Shown: positions 46,663-55,841, counted from the stretch's first letter. The stretch is DNA of 64,000 nt from Mesonia algae (GCF_003253545.1 NZ_QKYV01000007.1:100538-164537), one strand, 5' to 3'. Made by a program: numbers and translations. The notes: a model not told the origin generated them from the letters alone.

Positions 46663-47601
46663 ATGCGTCAGCTAATTGGTATCATTATAGCAATCTCTTT
46701 TTGTGTGGGAATTTCTTCTTCCGTAAAGGCACAGCAAGACGCCCAATATACTCAATATATGTACAATACATTGAGCATAAACCCTGCTTATGCTGGTTCA
46801 CGTGAGGTGTTGAGTGCGGTATTACTTCATCGTTCACAATGGGTTGGCGTAGATGGCGCACCTACAACTCAAACCTTAAGTGCTCATACACCCATTACCA
46901 AAAACTTAATGGGAATAGGTTTAAATATAACCAATGATGCCATAGGACCTTCTCGCCAAACCTATATAGATGCGAGTTACAGTTACGGGATAGAAGTAGG
47001 AAGAGAAAGTCAATTGAATTTTGGAATAAAAGCTGGAGCTCATTTATTGGATGTAGATTATTCTAAACTAGATATTTTTGATAATACAGACCCAAATTTT
47101 CAGAGCAATGTAGATAATAAATTCTCTCCGCAGTTTGGGTTGGGTGCTTTATTATTTGCAGAGAATTATTATGTAGGCTTAAGTGTACCAAATGTTTTAG
47201 AAACCAAACATTTTGACCAGTCTAATAATAGTAACTCTAATACGGTTGCTAAAGAAAGGATTAGTTATTATTTAACAGGAGGCTATGTGTTTGACCTTTC
47301 AAGTGATTTAAAATTAAAGCCAACTCTTTTAACCAAAATGACAGAAGGGGCTCCTCTGCAAGTAGATGTTTCGGCTAACTTTTTACTCTATGAGAAATTG
47401 ACTTTAGGAGCTGCCTATAGATGGGATGCTGCTTTAAGTGGATTGGTAGCTTTCCAATTTACAGATGCTTGGATGTTGGGTTTTGCTTATGATACAGATA
47501 CGACAAAATATACAAATTATAATGATGGGAGTTTTGAAGTTTTTCTAAGGTTTGAGTTGTTTAAAAAATACAACAAGATGCTAACTCCTCGATTTTTCTA
47601 A
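46663..47601 (+). CDS. PorP/SprF-family outer-membrane protein of the type IX secretion system
   Basis: 312 residues; signal peptide ending VKAQQ, then the family start DAQYTQYMYNTLSINPAYAGSR and HRSQWVG, and beta-rich segments ending in FLRFELF before a short tail, consistent with a small outer-membrane barrel. In Flavobacterium johnsoniae SprF is needed for export and attachment of the SprB adhesin encoded just upstream, and PorP-like proteins are common partners of type-B CTD cargo. It lies 15 bases after the adhesin gene and is very likely dedicated to it. It could also be another family paralogue not tied to gliding. Confidence 0.9.
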   Translation: MRQLIGIIIAISFCVGISSSVKAQQDAQYTQYMYNTLSINPAYAGSREVLSAVLLHRSQWVGVDGAPTTQTLSAHTPITKNLMGIGLNITNDAIGPSRQTYIDASYSYGIEVGRESQLNFGIKAGAHLLDVDYSKLDIFDNTDPNFQSNVDNKFSPQFGLGALLFAENYYVGLSVPNVLETKHFDQSNNSNSNTVAKERISYYLTGGYVFDLSSDLKLKPTLLTKMTEGAPLQVDVSANFLLYEKLTLGAAYRWDAALSGLVAFQFTDAWMLGFAYDTDTTKYTNYNDGSFEVFLRFELFKKYNKMLTPRFF

Positions 47602-47611
47602 ACTTATTGCT

Positions 47612-49942
47612 ATGAGTAAAAATATATATAAATATTTAGTTTTCTTTTCACTTTTCTTAAGCTGCTTTTTTACTGAAGCACAAGAAGAAAAATTGAAAGA
47701 AGCCGATAAAATGTTTGATAGATACGCCTTTATTGATGCACGAGAAATCTATCTAGAAGTAGCTGAAGCGGGGTATAAATCTGAAAATTTATTTAAAAAA
47801 CTAGGCGATTCTTATTACTTTAATGGTGACCTTCCCAACGCTTTAAAATGGTATGAAGAATTATACGTACTTAAAAATTCAGAATTAGAAAAAGAGTATC
47901 TTTTTAGATATGCAATGGCCTTAAAAAGCGATCAGCAATACAAAAAATCTGATGAGGTTTTATTAGAGTTTGAAAAGTTAAGTGAAACAGATTCTAGGGT
48001 AGAATTATTAAAAGGAGAACGTAATTACTTAGAATTAATAGAGCTTCAGTCAGGAAAATTCGATGTTGAGATAGCACCCATAAATTCAAAACTATCCGAT
48101 TTTTCTCCGCAAATAAATAATCAAACATTAATTTTTGCATCTAATAGAGAAACGCCTTCTTCCGTAAAGCGTATTCACGAATGGAACAAACAACCTTACT
48201 TAGATTTATATACAATACCAATTAACGATGAAAATGAATTAGAAGGTGAACCTACTTTAATGTCGGAAGTAATTAACTCAAAATTCCACGAATCTTCGGC
48301 TTGCCTTACTCAAGATCAACTTACTATATATTTTACCAGAAATAACTATAACAATAAAAAGTACGGTAAGAGTGATGAAGGAATCAATTTCTTAAAGATA
48401 TATAAAGCAGAGCGAGATAGCGTTTCAGCTGAGTGGAAAACACCAGTAGAACTTCCATTTAATAATGATGAATATTCTGTAGCTCACCCTACATTAAATG
48501 TAGATGAAACCAAATTATATTTTTCTTCAGATATGCCAGGAACCATTGGTATGTCAGATATTTATGTGGTTTCAATCAATGAAGATGGTACTTTTGGAGA
48601 ACCAAAAAATTTAGGAAATCAAATAAATACAGAGGGAAGAGAAACATTTCCTTATATTAATAAAAAAAATGAACTCTATTTCTCCAGCAATGGTCATATT
48701 GGCCTTGGCGGATTAGATGTTTTTGTAAGCGTTCTTAAAAAAGATGGGTCATTTGGAGAGGTTTTTAATGTTGGTCGTCCCATCAATGGTTCTAAGGATG
48801 ATTTTAATTTTGTCTTAGGGAAAAATGATAAAAATGGATTCTTTGCAAGTAACCGCGAAGGAGGAATGGGTGAAGATGATATCTACTATTTCAAACAAAA
48901 TGAAGATCTTATTACTTCTTGCCAGCAATATGTAAATGGTACCATTACCGAAACTGAAACTGAAACTCCAATTCCTGGAGTGAAGGTAGAATTATTTGAT
49001 GAAGATTTAAACTTTTTAAAAGATACCGAAACTAATGAAAATGGTGAATACGAATTTACATTAGATTGTGATACGCGTTATATCATTAGAGTTTCTAAAG
49101 AAAGTTATGAAACCGCTGAAGAATTATTAAGGTCTGGATCTGAGTTTGAAAAGAATATTCAAATTCCTTCTGTTAATATGGAAAGAGGAGAGGAACTCGG
49201 AGTTACTAAAGCAGGAAAAGGAGATGATTTAAGAAACTTGTTACAATTAGACCCTATTTATTTTGATTTAGATAAAACCAATATTAGACCCGATGCAGAG
49301 GTAGAACTACAAAAAGTTTTAGCGGTATTAAGGAAATATTCTCAAATGAAAATTGATATCCGTTCTCATAGTGATAGTCGTGGTGGTGACGCTTATAATT
49401 TGTTGCTTTCAGACAAAAGAGCAAAAGCAACCGTTAATTATCTAGTTCAAAAAGGAATTGATAAAAGCAGAGTCACAGGAAAGGGATATGGAGAAACCCA
49501 ATTGATCAACGGTTGCGATAATAATGCCGATTGTACCGAAGAGCAGCATCAACTTAATAGAAGGTCAGAGTTTATTATTCTTAATGAGAATGAAACTCCA
49601 AAAGAAATGCGAAGAGAAATTGTAGCTCGTAACAATGAAGAGGTTAATAGAAGTAACGATGCCTCGGAAAAAATGTTAACTACTAAAGGTTATGATTTTG
49701 AGAGCTCAAATCCGCAAGAGGTATTTACAGTTCAAATTGTAGCTGGGAGTAGTAAAAACCCTGTAATTAAGCACAAATCTTTGACTAGCGTATTCTATTA
49801 TTCGTATCCCGATGGTTATAGAAGATACTTTTCTGGACAATTTAAAACCCGAGAAGAAGCAGATGCTTATAAACTAGAATTAAGAAAAAAAGGTTTTGAT
49901 GGCGCTTTTGTTGTAGGTCTTCGTGGGAAAGAACGTTTTTAA
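47612..49942 (+). CDS. PorE-like OmpA-family protein with TPR, PD40 and an added SPOR-like domain
   Basis: 776 residues, signal peptide ending FTEAQ. Domains in order: TPR-like helices (about 25-150), PD40/WD40-like propeller (about 160-410, with LIFASNRE, YFSSDMPGTIGMSDIY and LYFSSNGHIGLGGLDVF), a carboxypeptidase-regulatory-like beta domain (about 430-510, TPIPGVKVELFD), an OmpA peptidoglycan-binding domain (about 544-670, YFDLDKTNIRPDA and GYGETQLINGC) and a C-terminal SPOR-like domain from about 703 (FTVQIVAGSS ... YSYPDGYRRYFSGQFKTREEA). The first four match PorE of Porphyromonas, which ties T9SS to the cell wall; the SPOR-like end, which would bind denuded glycan, is extra. Ten bases after the SprF-like gene. 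Confidence 0.85.
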   Translation: MSKNIYKYLVFFSLFLSCFFTEAQEEKLKEADKMFDRYAFIDAREIYLEVAEAGYKSENLFKKLGDSYYFNGDLPNALKWYEELYVLKNSELEKEYLFRYAMALKSDQQYKKSDEVLLEFEKLSETDSRVELLKGERNYLELIELQSGKFDVEIAPINSKLSDFSPQINNQTLIFASNRETPSSVKRIHEWNKQPYLDLYTIPINDENELEGEPTLMSEVINSKFHESSACLTQDQLTIYFTRNNYNNKKYGKSDEGINFLKIYKAERDSVSAEWKTPVELPFNNDEYSVAHPTLNVDETKLYFSSDMPGTIGMSDIYVVSINEDGTFGEPKNLGNQINTEGRETFPYINKKNELYFSSNGHIGLGGLDVFVSVLKKDGSFGEVFNVGRPINGSKDDFNFVLGKNDKNGFFASNREGGMGEDDIYYFKQNEDLITSCQQYVNGTITETETETPIPGVKVELFDEDLNFLKDTETNENGEYEFTLDCDTRYIIRVSKESYETAEELLRSGSEFEKNIQIPSVNMERGEELGVTKAGKGDDLRNLLQLDPIYFDLDKTNIRPDAEVELQKVLAVLRKYSQMKIDIRSHSDSRGGDAYNLLLSDKRAKATVNYLVQKGIDKSRVTGKGYGETQLINGCDNNADCTEEQHQLNRRSEFIILNENETPKEMRREIVARNNEEVNRSNDASEKMLTTKGYDFESSNPQEVFTVQIVAGSSKNPVIKHKSLTSVFYYSYPDGYRRYFSGQFKTREEADAYKLELRKKGFDGAFVVGLRGKERF

Positions 49943-49986
49943 CGATAAGCCTTCTTTTATTCCTATGAAATAGAAATACAATTTTG

Positions 49987-49994
49987 TACTTTTG
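49987..49994 (+). promoter_or_regulatory. -7 promoter box TACTTTTG of idi
   Basis: TACTTTTG ends seven bases before ATG 50001 and includes the TTG at 49992 that would otherwise be an in-frame start. Confidence 0.5.
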
Positions 49995-50000
49995 ATTTCT

Positions 50001-50513
50001 ATGGAAGAGAAAGTAATTTTAGTCAATGAAAATGATGAGCAAATTGGCTTGATGGAGAAAATTGAAGCTCATGAAAAAGCACTACTACATCGTGCATTTT
50101 CAGTTTTTGTATATAATGACAAGAATGAAGTCATGATTCAGCAAAGAGCACTCTCAAAATACCACTCCCCAGGCTTATGGACCAATACATGTTGTAGCCA
50201 CCAAAAAGAGGGAGAGACCAATGTAGAGGCAGGAAAAAGAAGATTAATGGAAGAGATGGGTTTCCAAACCGATCTAAAAGAAGTAACGTCTTTTATTTAT
50301 AAAGCCCCTTTTGATAATGGCTTAAGCGAACATGAATATGACTACATACTTGTAGGTCATTACAATGAAGAGCCTAAAATTAATCCAGATGAGGTTGCCA
50401 GTTGGAAATGGATGAGTTTAGAGGATATCAAAAAGGATATGAATAATCATCCAGAAAAATATACAGCTTGGTTTAAAATTATTTTCGATAAATATTATAA
50501 TTTCATTTCGTAG
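50001..50513 (+). CDS. idi: Isopentenyl-diphosphate delta-isomerase, type 1
   Basis: 170 residues from ATG 50001. The Nudix fold shows LWTNTCCSHQKEGE with the catalytic Cys and metal His, the Nudix-like box EAGKRRLMEEMGF, and EHEYDYIL with the catalytic Glu. It interconverts isopentenyl and dimethylallyl diphosphate for isoprenoids. The stop overlaps the GTG start of the next gene by one base, making an idi-queD-manA operon. Confidence 0.93.
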   Translation: MEEKVILVNENDEQIGLMEKIEAHEKALLHRAFSVFVYNDKNEVMIQQRALSKYHSPGLWTNTCCSHQKEGETNVEAGKRRLMEEMGFQTDLKEVTSFIYKAPFDNGLSEHEYDYILVGHYNEEPKINPDEVASWKWMSLEDIKKDMNNHPEKYTAWFKIIFDKYYNFIS

Positions 50514-50929
50514 TGGCAGTAACCGTAAGCAGAAAAGCACATTTTAATGCCGCTCATAGATTGTTTAGAAAAGACTGGAGCGATGAAAAAAACCTAAAGG
50601 TTTTTGGTAAATGCAGTTACCCTAATTACCATGGTCACAATTATGAACTTATTGTCTCTGTTACTGGAAACATCGATGAAGAGACGGGTTTTGTTATGGA
50701 CTTGAAGGTATTAAAAGATTTAATTAAAACTGAAATAGAAGATTATTTAGATCATAAAAATCTTAATGTAGATATTCTAGAATTTAAAAACTTAAATCCT
50801 ACTGCAGAAAACATCGTAGTTTTTATTTGGCAAAAATTAAAATCTAAATTAGAGAATCACTTAAGTTTAGAAGTTGTTTTATACGAAACTCCTCGAAATT
50901 TTGTTTCTTATAAAGGAGAGTTTGAATGA
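50513..50929 (+). CDS. queD: 6-carboxytetrahydropterin synthase (QueD/PTPS family)
   Basis: 138 residues from a GTG at 50513. Zinc ligands are His15 (FNAAHRLF), His40 and His42 (YHGHNY), with the catalytic Cys34 (GKCSYPN) and a C-terminal ETPRN segment for pterin binding. It makes the precursor for queuosine or related deazapurines from dihydroneopterin triphosphate; a sepiapterin-type activity cannot be excluded. It overlaps both neighbours (one base with idi, four with manA). Confidence 0.88.
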   Translation: MAVTVSRKAHFNAAHRLFRKDWSDEKNLKVFGKCSYPNYHGHNYELIVSVTGNIDEETGFVMDLKVLKDLIKTEIEDYLDHKNLNVDILEFKNLNPTAENIVVFIWQKLKSKLENHLSLEVVLYETPRNFVSYKGEFE

Positions 50930-51906
50930 AAGAAAAAGTACTATATCCTTTAAAATTTACACCTATTTTAAAACCAAAAGTTTGGGGCGGAGAAAAGCTA
51001 CATACAGTTTTAGCAAAAGACAAAGTAGGAGATAAAATAGGAGAGAGTTGGGAAATTAGTGGAGTTGAAGGTGATATTTCTATTGTAGAAAACGGACCTT
51101 TAAAAGGAGAGAGTCTTCAACAACTAATTAAAACTTATAAAGAAAAGCTTGTTGGCAATAGCATTTACCGCAAGTTTAAAGATAATTTTCCATTACTAAT
51201 AAAATTTATTGATGCTAAAGAAAACCTTTCTGTTCAAGTACATCCTGGGGATGAGATAGCTTCAAAAAGGCACAATTCTTTAGGGAAAACGGAGATGTGG
51301 TATATTGTTCAAGCCGATTCTCAAGCAAAAATAGTTACTGGTTTTCAAAAAGGGATAAGTAAAGAAGACTATTTATTACATTTAAAAGAAGAATCTTTAG
51401 AAGAGATTTTAAATAAAGAAGTTGTAGAAAGCGGTGAGACCTTTTTCATTAAAGCAGGTTTAATTCACGCTATTGGTTCTGGAGTTTTATTAGCTGAAAT
51501 ACAGGAAACATCAGATATAACCTATCGTATCTATGATTATAATCGAGAAGGAATAGATGGAGAGAAAAGAGACCTTCATACAGATTTAGCTTTAGAAACT
51601 ATAGATTATGAAAGTAATGATGATTATAAGGTAGATTATAACCTTAAAAAAAATGAACTAACTTCTTTGGTAAACTGTTCTTATTTTACTACTCAGTTAC
51701 TTTACATAACAGAACATAATAGTTTTAAACTACCAATAAATGAAGATTGCTTTGTTATCCTAATGTGTGTAGAAGGAGAGGCGCAAATTGAATACGAATT
51801 AGGAAAGGAAGAAATTAGATTAGGAGAAAGCCTTTTAATTCCGGCAAGTTTGAAGGAAATTGAAATTAAATCTGAAAATTGTAAATTACTTCACGTTACT
51901 ATGTAG
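50926..51906 (+). CDS. manA: Mannose-6-phosphate isomerase, class I
   Basis: 326 residues. Conserved parts are LKPKVWGGEKL, the metal-binding SVQVHPGDE and KTEMWYI, and GLIHAIGSGVLLAEIQETSD. It interconverts fructose-6-phosphate and mannose-6-phosphate, feeding GDP-mannose and glycan synthesis. The ATG overlaps the queD TGA, indicating translational coupling. Confidence 0.92.
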   Translation: MKEKVLYPLKFTPILKPKVWGGEKLHTVLAKDKVGDKIGESWEISGVEGDISIVENGPLKGESLQQLIKTYKEKLVGNSIYRKFKDNFPLLIKFIDAKENLSVQVHPGDEIASKRHNSLGKTEMWYIVQADSQAKIVTGFQKGISKEDYLLHLKEESLEEILNKEVVESGETFFIKAGLIHAIGSGVLLAEIQETSDITYRIYDYNREGIDGEKRDLHTDLALETIDYESNDDYKVDYNLKKNELTSLVNCSYFTTQLLYITEHNSFKLPINEDCFVILMCVEGEAQIEYELGKEEIRLGESLLIPASLKEIEIKSENCKLLHVTM

Positions 51907-51915
51907 ATTTTAGTG

Positions 51916-51923
51916 TAATTTTG
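51916..51923 (+). promoter_or_regulatory. -7 promoter box TAATTTTG for the small conserved gene at 51947
   Basis: TAATTTTG followed by C lies 23 bases before the ATG. No clear -33 element. Confidence 0.45.
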
Positions 51924-51946
51924 CTCCATAAAATAAACAAATACTT

Positions 51947-52219
51947 ATGGCAAGTAAACAAACGCTTAAAAGAGATGTAAATTACGTAATGGGCGATATT
52001 ATAGAAGCTGCATTCTTACATCAAATGGTAAATCCAAAAGAAGATCACTCAAAGTCTGATGCTATCGTAGAAGAAGCAATGGTTTCTTACGATGATTTAA
52101 TCACTAAAATCAACGATAAGTCGGTAGAAAATAGAGGTAAACATTTAAGAGCAGTGGGTAAAGAATTAGAAGAAAAAGCGCATAGTCTTGTAAAAGACAT
52201 TAACGCTCTTAATTCTTAA
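51947..52219 (+). CDS. Small conserved helical protein of unknown function
   Basis: 90 residues, no signal peptide, no membrane segment, rich in Lys and Glu and predicted all-helical by eye (MASKQTLKRDVNYVMGDIIE, then EEAMVSYDDLITKIND and GKELEEKAHSLVKDINAL). I recognise it as a type of short hypothetical protein seen in flavobacteria but no named family. Its end overlaps the end of the convergent gldG by 11 bases. A promoter box precedes it. Confidence 0.75.
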   Translation: MASKQTLKRDVNYVMGDIIEAAFLHQMVNPKEDHSKSDAIVEEAMVSYDDLITKINDKSVENRGKHLRAVGKELEEKAHSLVKDINALNS

Positions 52220-53879
52220 TATATTTCTTTTTTCTATAGGTATTAAAGCCAAAAGCAAAAATACCTAAAACCACAAGTGGTAAAATAATTGTAAAAAGTT
52301 GCCAAGAAGTTCTTTCTTGAGCAACTTTTTTTGTGTCTAAAAATGCCAATTTAATATCTTTTGCTCTTATAGCTAGTAAACCTGTATCATCTAATAAGTA
52401 ATTGACAGCATTAAGTAAAAATTCTTTATTACCATACGTAGCTCCCGTAAATCTATCGTGACCTAGTGTAACAGGGCCATCTCTATTAAATTCATTTTTA
52501 ATTACATCACCATCAGAGATCACCAACATTTTTGTGTTTTCTCCTTTCTCCTTATACTTGTCTAGTGAGAAAGGTAAAATTCTATTCTTATAAACAGAGG
52601 TAAACTCACCTTCCAGCAACACACCTAAATTTTGTTTTCCAGCATTATAGCTTTCTTCAATAGGTTTTTTATTTATAATATCTAAGTTCACTAATAAAGG
52701 AGTAGCATCTAACTTAGTTTTAGGAGAGCTATGTAATAAAATCGTTTTCTTAATATTGTTCTTTAAAGTATCAATGTTATTAGCAAAATCAAACTTTACT
52801 GCTTCGGTATTTTTTATGATCGTATGTGAATTGTCTGAAACTGCTAAAGGAGAATAGTACCAAGGGAAAGGATTAAACTGAGTTTCATTGCCTGAGCCTT
52901 GAGCTAAAATAATAGGAGCTGAAATAATATCGTTTACCAATGAGGTGTTAATTCTTATTCCGTATTTAAAAAAGAAATCATTAAGGTTCAAATCTCTAGG
53001 ATATGCCAATGCCGCATTGTCTTCATTGGTAAACAAACTGTCTTTTTCTATAGCTGAATTTTCTGTAAGCCATAACATTTTCCCGCCTTGCATTAAGTAC
53101 TGGTCTAGAACTAATTTTTCCTTTTCGGAATACTTTTGAGTAGGTTTAGCTTCTAAAACCAAATCATATTGCTCTAATTGACGTAGTGTTTTTTGTGGAT
53201 TACCTTCTACAGAATCTAATGTAAATGGAGCTATATAATAATAGTCTCTGAGTGTTTTTACGAAGTCTACAATATTCTTTTCGGGCAATTCTCCATTACC
53301 ACGCATAATGGCAATTTTTTTATCTTTCCCATAAATTAATCTGCTAAAAGCATCCGCGAAAGCGTATTCTAGATTTTCTACAGAGGTATTTACAATTTGC
53401 TCATTAGAATCACCTATTTTCTTTTTCAATAAATTTACTTGAACAGATTTGTCATCATAGTAGGCTACAGCCCAAGGAAAAAGTAAACTTTCACTTATCT
53501 TTCCGTTTTCATTTACGTTTAGAGTTTCAGGAGTCATTCCTGCTTTATAGAAGTTATTGGCGATGGTTTGAGCATCTATGCCTTCTTCTAAAGGGTTAAT
53601 GAAATTGAATTTTATTTCTGAATTATAGGCACTAAATTCTTCAAGTAAATATCGAGTTTCGTTTTGAAGGCGTTTAAACTCTGAAGGGAAATCTCCTTTT
53701 AAAAAGACATCGATAATAATTGGATCTTTTACCTTTTCTATAATCTCTTTTGAAGGCAGGGAAAGTGTATAGCGTTTATTTTGAGTAAGGTCATACCTAT
53801 TAAAGTAAATTGTAGCAATAACATTCACTACAATTAATACCAAAAGAATTCCAAATATAGATTTTATATTTTTTGTCAT
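52209..53879 (-). CDS. gldG: Gliding motility ABC-type auxiliary protein GldG
   Basis: 556 residues, an N-terminal membrane helix (SIFGILLVLIVVNVIATIYF) followed by RYDLTQNKRYTLS, the typical GldG start, a large periplasmic domain and a second membrane helix near the end (WQLFTIILPLVVLGIFAFGF). GldG with GldF and the ATPase GldA is needed for gliding in Flavobacterium johnsoniae. The start overlaps the gldF stop (TAATG). The variant palindrome GCATCCGCGAAAGCG at 53350-53364 lies inside, encoding part of AFADA. Confidence 0.92.
   Translation of the reverse strand: MTKNIKSIFGILLVLIVVNVIATIYFNRYDLTQNKRYTLSLPSKEIIEKVKDPIIIDVFLKGDFPSEFKRLQNETRYLLEEFSAYNSEIKFNFINPLEEGIDAQTIANNFYKAGMTPETLNVNENGKISESLLFPWAVAYYDDKSVQVNLLKKKIGDSNEQIVNTSVENLEYAFADAFSRLIYGKDKKIAIMRGNGELPEKNIVDFVKTLRDYYYIAPFTLDSVEGNPQKTLRQLEQYDLVLEAKPTQKYSEKEKLVLDQYLMQGGKMLWLTENSAIEKDSLFTNEDNAALAYPRDLNLNDFFFKYGIRINTSLVNDIISAPIILAQGSGNETQFNPFPWYYSPLAVSDNSHTIIKNTEAVKFDFANNIDTLKNNIKKTILLHSSPKTKLDATPLLVNLDIINKKPIEESYNAGKQNLGVLLEGEFTSVYKNRILPFSLDKYKEKGENTKMLVISDGDVIKNEFNRDGPVTLGHDRFTGATYGNKEFLLNAVNYLLDDTGLLAIRAKDIKLAFLDTKKVAQERTSWQLFTIILPLVVLGIFAFGFNTYRKKKYIKN
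53350..53364. repeat. Variant of the GC-rich palindrome in gldG
   Basis: GCATCCGCGAAAGCG is an imperfect copy of GCTTCCGCGGAAGCG. Confidence 0.55.
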
Positions 53880-54610
53880 TACTTGTTTTCTTTTTCTAGG
53901 TTAAACTTGGTCAAACTTAAAAACAAAAAAATGATACTAATAAAGTAAATAAGATCGCGAGTATCGATAACTCCACGGCTTATGCTTTTATAATGATAAC
54001 TAAGGCCTAAGTATTCTATGCCATAAGTTTCTGAATTGAAAATAGCTAAGTTTGATATTCCGTCAAAAGCAAAGTAGAGTAAAAAACAAAGTAAAACTGC
54101 CAGAATAAAAGAGACAATTTGATTTTCAGTTAAACTAGAAGCGAATATACCAATAGAGGTGTAGGTGGCACTTAACAATAATAATCCTACATAACTACCT
54201 AGTATAACGCCTAAATCATAATTACCGGGCGTACTTCCCAATTCGCTAATAGCATACACATATAATAAGGTGGGGATAATTGCTAAGATGGAAAGTGCAA
54301 AAGCACCAAAATATTTACCTAACACTAATTGCCATTTGGTGATGGGTTGTGTAAGTAGTATTTCTAAAGTTCCTTGTTTTTTCTCTTCAGCAATGCTACG
54401 CATAGTAATAGCAGGTATTAAAAATAAAAATACCCAAGGAGCTAAAAGAAAAAATGGAGATAGATTAGCAAATCCATTATCTAGTATATTAAACTCTCCT
54501 GTAAATACCCATAAAAACAATCCGCAAACAATGAGAAAAATACCAACGACTAAATAGCCAATAGTACTAGAAAAAAATGAGTTTATTTCTTTAAAAAAAA
54601 TTGCTTTCAT
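53879..54610 (-). CDS. gldF: Gliding motility ABC transporter permease GldF
   Basis: 243 residues with about six membrane helices, starting MKAIFFKEINSFFSSTIGY, with the cytoplasmic EEKKQGTLEILLTQPIT-W motif of ABC-2 type permeases of this family. It forms the channel part of the GldAFG complex. gldA is not in the window, as usual in flavobacteria. It follows the monooxygenase-like gene by four bases in one operon. Confidence 0.93.
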   Translation of the reverse strand: MKAIFFKEINSFFSSTIGYLVVGIFLIVCGLFLWVFTGEFNILDNGFANLSPFFLLAPWVFLFLIPAITMRSIAEEKKQGTLEILLTQPITKWQLVLGKYFGAFALSILAIIPTLLYVYAISELGSTPGNYDLGVILGSYVGLLLLSATYTSIGIFASSLTENQIVSFILAVLLCFLLYFAFDGISNLAIFNSETYGIEYLGLSYHYKSISRGVIDTRDLIYFISIIFLFLSLTKFNLEKENK

Positions 54611-54614
54611 ACGA

Positions 54615-54911
54615 TTAATTTAAACTTACCAGCTTATCAACACTCCAGGCTTCTGGCTTAGCATTAAACTTTACTTTTGTATTGGCCCAAACTTCTTTAA
54701 ATAAAGGAGAATGTCTGTAGTTTTCTAAATCCTCTTCGTTTTTCCAATAACTATACGTAAAGAAAATAGAAGGATTATTTTTATCTTGATAAAGCTCTAG
54801 AAAATCACAACCTTCAAAACCACGTATATATTGTTTTTTACTATGAAAAAGTGTCAAAAAATTTTCGATTTCTTCTTCTTTAAAAGACATTTTTACAATT
54901 CGAACAATCAT
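54615..54911 (-). CDS. Antibiotic biosynthesis monooxygenase (ABM)-like small protein
   Basis: 98 residues in a single ferredoxin-like ABM fold: MIVRIVKMSFKEEE, then FLTLFHSKKQYIRGFEGCDFLE and SYWKNEEDLENYRHSPLFKEVW. Members are cofactor-free or heme-related oxygenases and quinol monooxygenases, and many have unknown activity. Its ATG overlaps the stop of the SAM hydrolase gene by four bases, and gldF follows after four, so it is embedded in the gldFG operon. Confidence 0.8.
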   Translation of the reverse strand: MIVRIVKMSFKEEEIENFLTLFHSKKQYIRGFEGCDFLELYQDKNNPSIFFTYSYWKNEEDLENYRHSPLFKEVWANTKVKFNAKPEAWSVDKLVSLN

Positions 54912-55741
54912 GAAGTAAATTTAATATTTATAGTATCCATTAATTTTAATCCAAATAGGGTAGAAGCGCTGCCCACTGTATTTGGGTTACTCTTATAGAT
55001 AGCAATTTCTATATAATTTGAAGCATTAAAAATAGCTAATTTTTTTCCTTCCTCCACACGTTGCTCTTTAGGAGAGTCAAAATCAATTGCGTGGCTGTAG
55101 CTTTCGTGTATAGTAGTAAATGCGGTAGATCTAGCATTTAAAGTAAAGGCTCTTCCTTTTCCTACATTTTCAAAAAGCTTTCGTGAAACATTGGTCACAA
55201 CATTGCCATAATTATCAATATACATGACGTGACCTATGATTTGATCTTGACTATCGTTTATAAACGGATTAAACTTCTTAATTTGTTTAATAGTAGGAAT
55301 AGATTTACCTATAACTTCTAAAGTTCCGCCTCGAGCGATATGACAAGCTACTTTTACAAAAACATCTAGCACAGGAAAATTGGTCTCTACCGCATCGTGA
55401 ATATTAATCTCCACAATTTTTTGTGGTTTAATTTCTGAAGCGATTAAAGACATAATCCCATTATTGGCACAAATAAAAAAATGATCGTCTAATTGTATAG
55501 CAATATGTTTATTTTCTGGAGTAATTTCAGAATCTACACCTATTAAATGTATGCTACCTTTAGGGAAACTGCTGTATGAATTTTTAATAATGTATGCAGC
55601 TTCAGTAATGTGAAAAGGAGAAACATCATGAGAGATATCAACAATATTTGCACTTTCCAACTCACTTAGGATAGCACCTTTAACAGCACCTGTAGAAGGG
55701 TCTTTAAGCCCAAAATCTGTGGTTAAAGTTATAATCGCCAT
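54908..55741 (-). CDS. S-adenosylmethionine hydrolase (DUF62, SAM hydroxide adenosyltransferase)
   Basis: 277 residues. Conserved elements are ITLTTDFGLKDPSTGAVKG, VDISHDVSPF, ANNGIMSL and YIDNYGNVVTN, which form the SAM site of the DUF62 family. Relatives hydrolyse SAM to adenosine and methionine; the chlorinase/fluorinase branch uses halide instead. The hydrolase reading is the common one for non-marine-actinomycete homologues. First gene of the transcript that ends with gldG. Confidence 0.85.
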   Translation of the reverse strand: MAIITLTTDFGLKDPSTGAVKGAILSELESANIVDISHDVSPFHITEAAYIIKNSYSSFPKGSIHLIGVDSEITPENKHIAIQLDDHFFICANNGIMSLIASEIKPQKIVEINIHDAVETNFPVLDVFVKVACHIARGGTLEVIGKSIPTIKQIKKFNPFINDSQDQIIGHVMYIDNYGNVVTNVSRKLFENVGKGRAFTLNARSTAFTTIHESYSHAIDFDSPKEQRVEEGKKLAIFNASNYIEIAIYKSNPNTVGSASTLFGLKLMDTINIKFTS

Positions 55742-55790
55742 AAAGAAATGATGTTAATATATTTTAGTGTGATTTGAAGGTATTTTTGTC

Positions 55791-55798
55791 TAAATTTG
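55791..55798 (+). promoter_or_regulatory. -7 promoter box TAAATTTG of phoH
   Basis: TAAATTTG lies 43 bases before the likely TTG start at 55842. A TTTG occurs at 55773-55776, closer than the normal spacing. Confidence 0.4.
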
Positions 55799-55841
55799 TA
55801 ATGCGAATTTAATTATAAAAGATTAATAAATACACTTGCTT

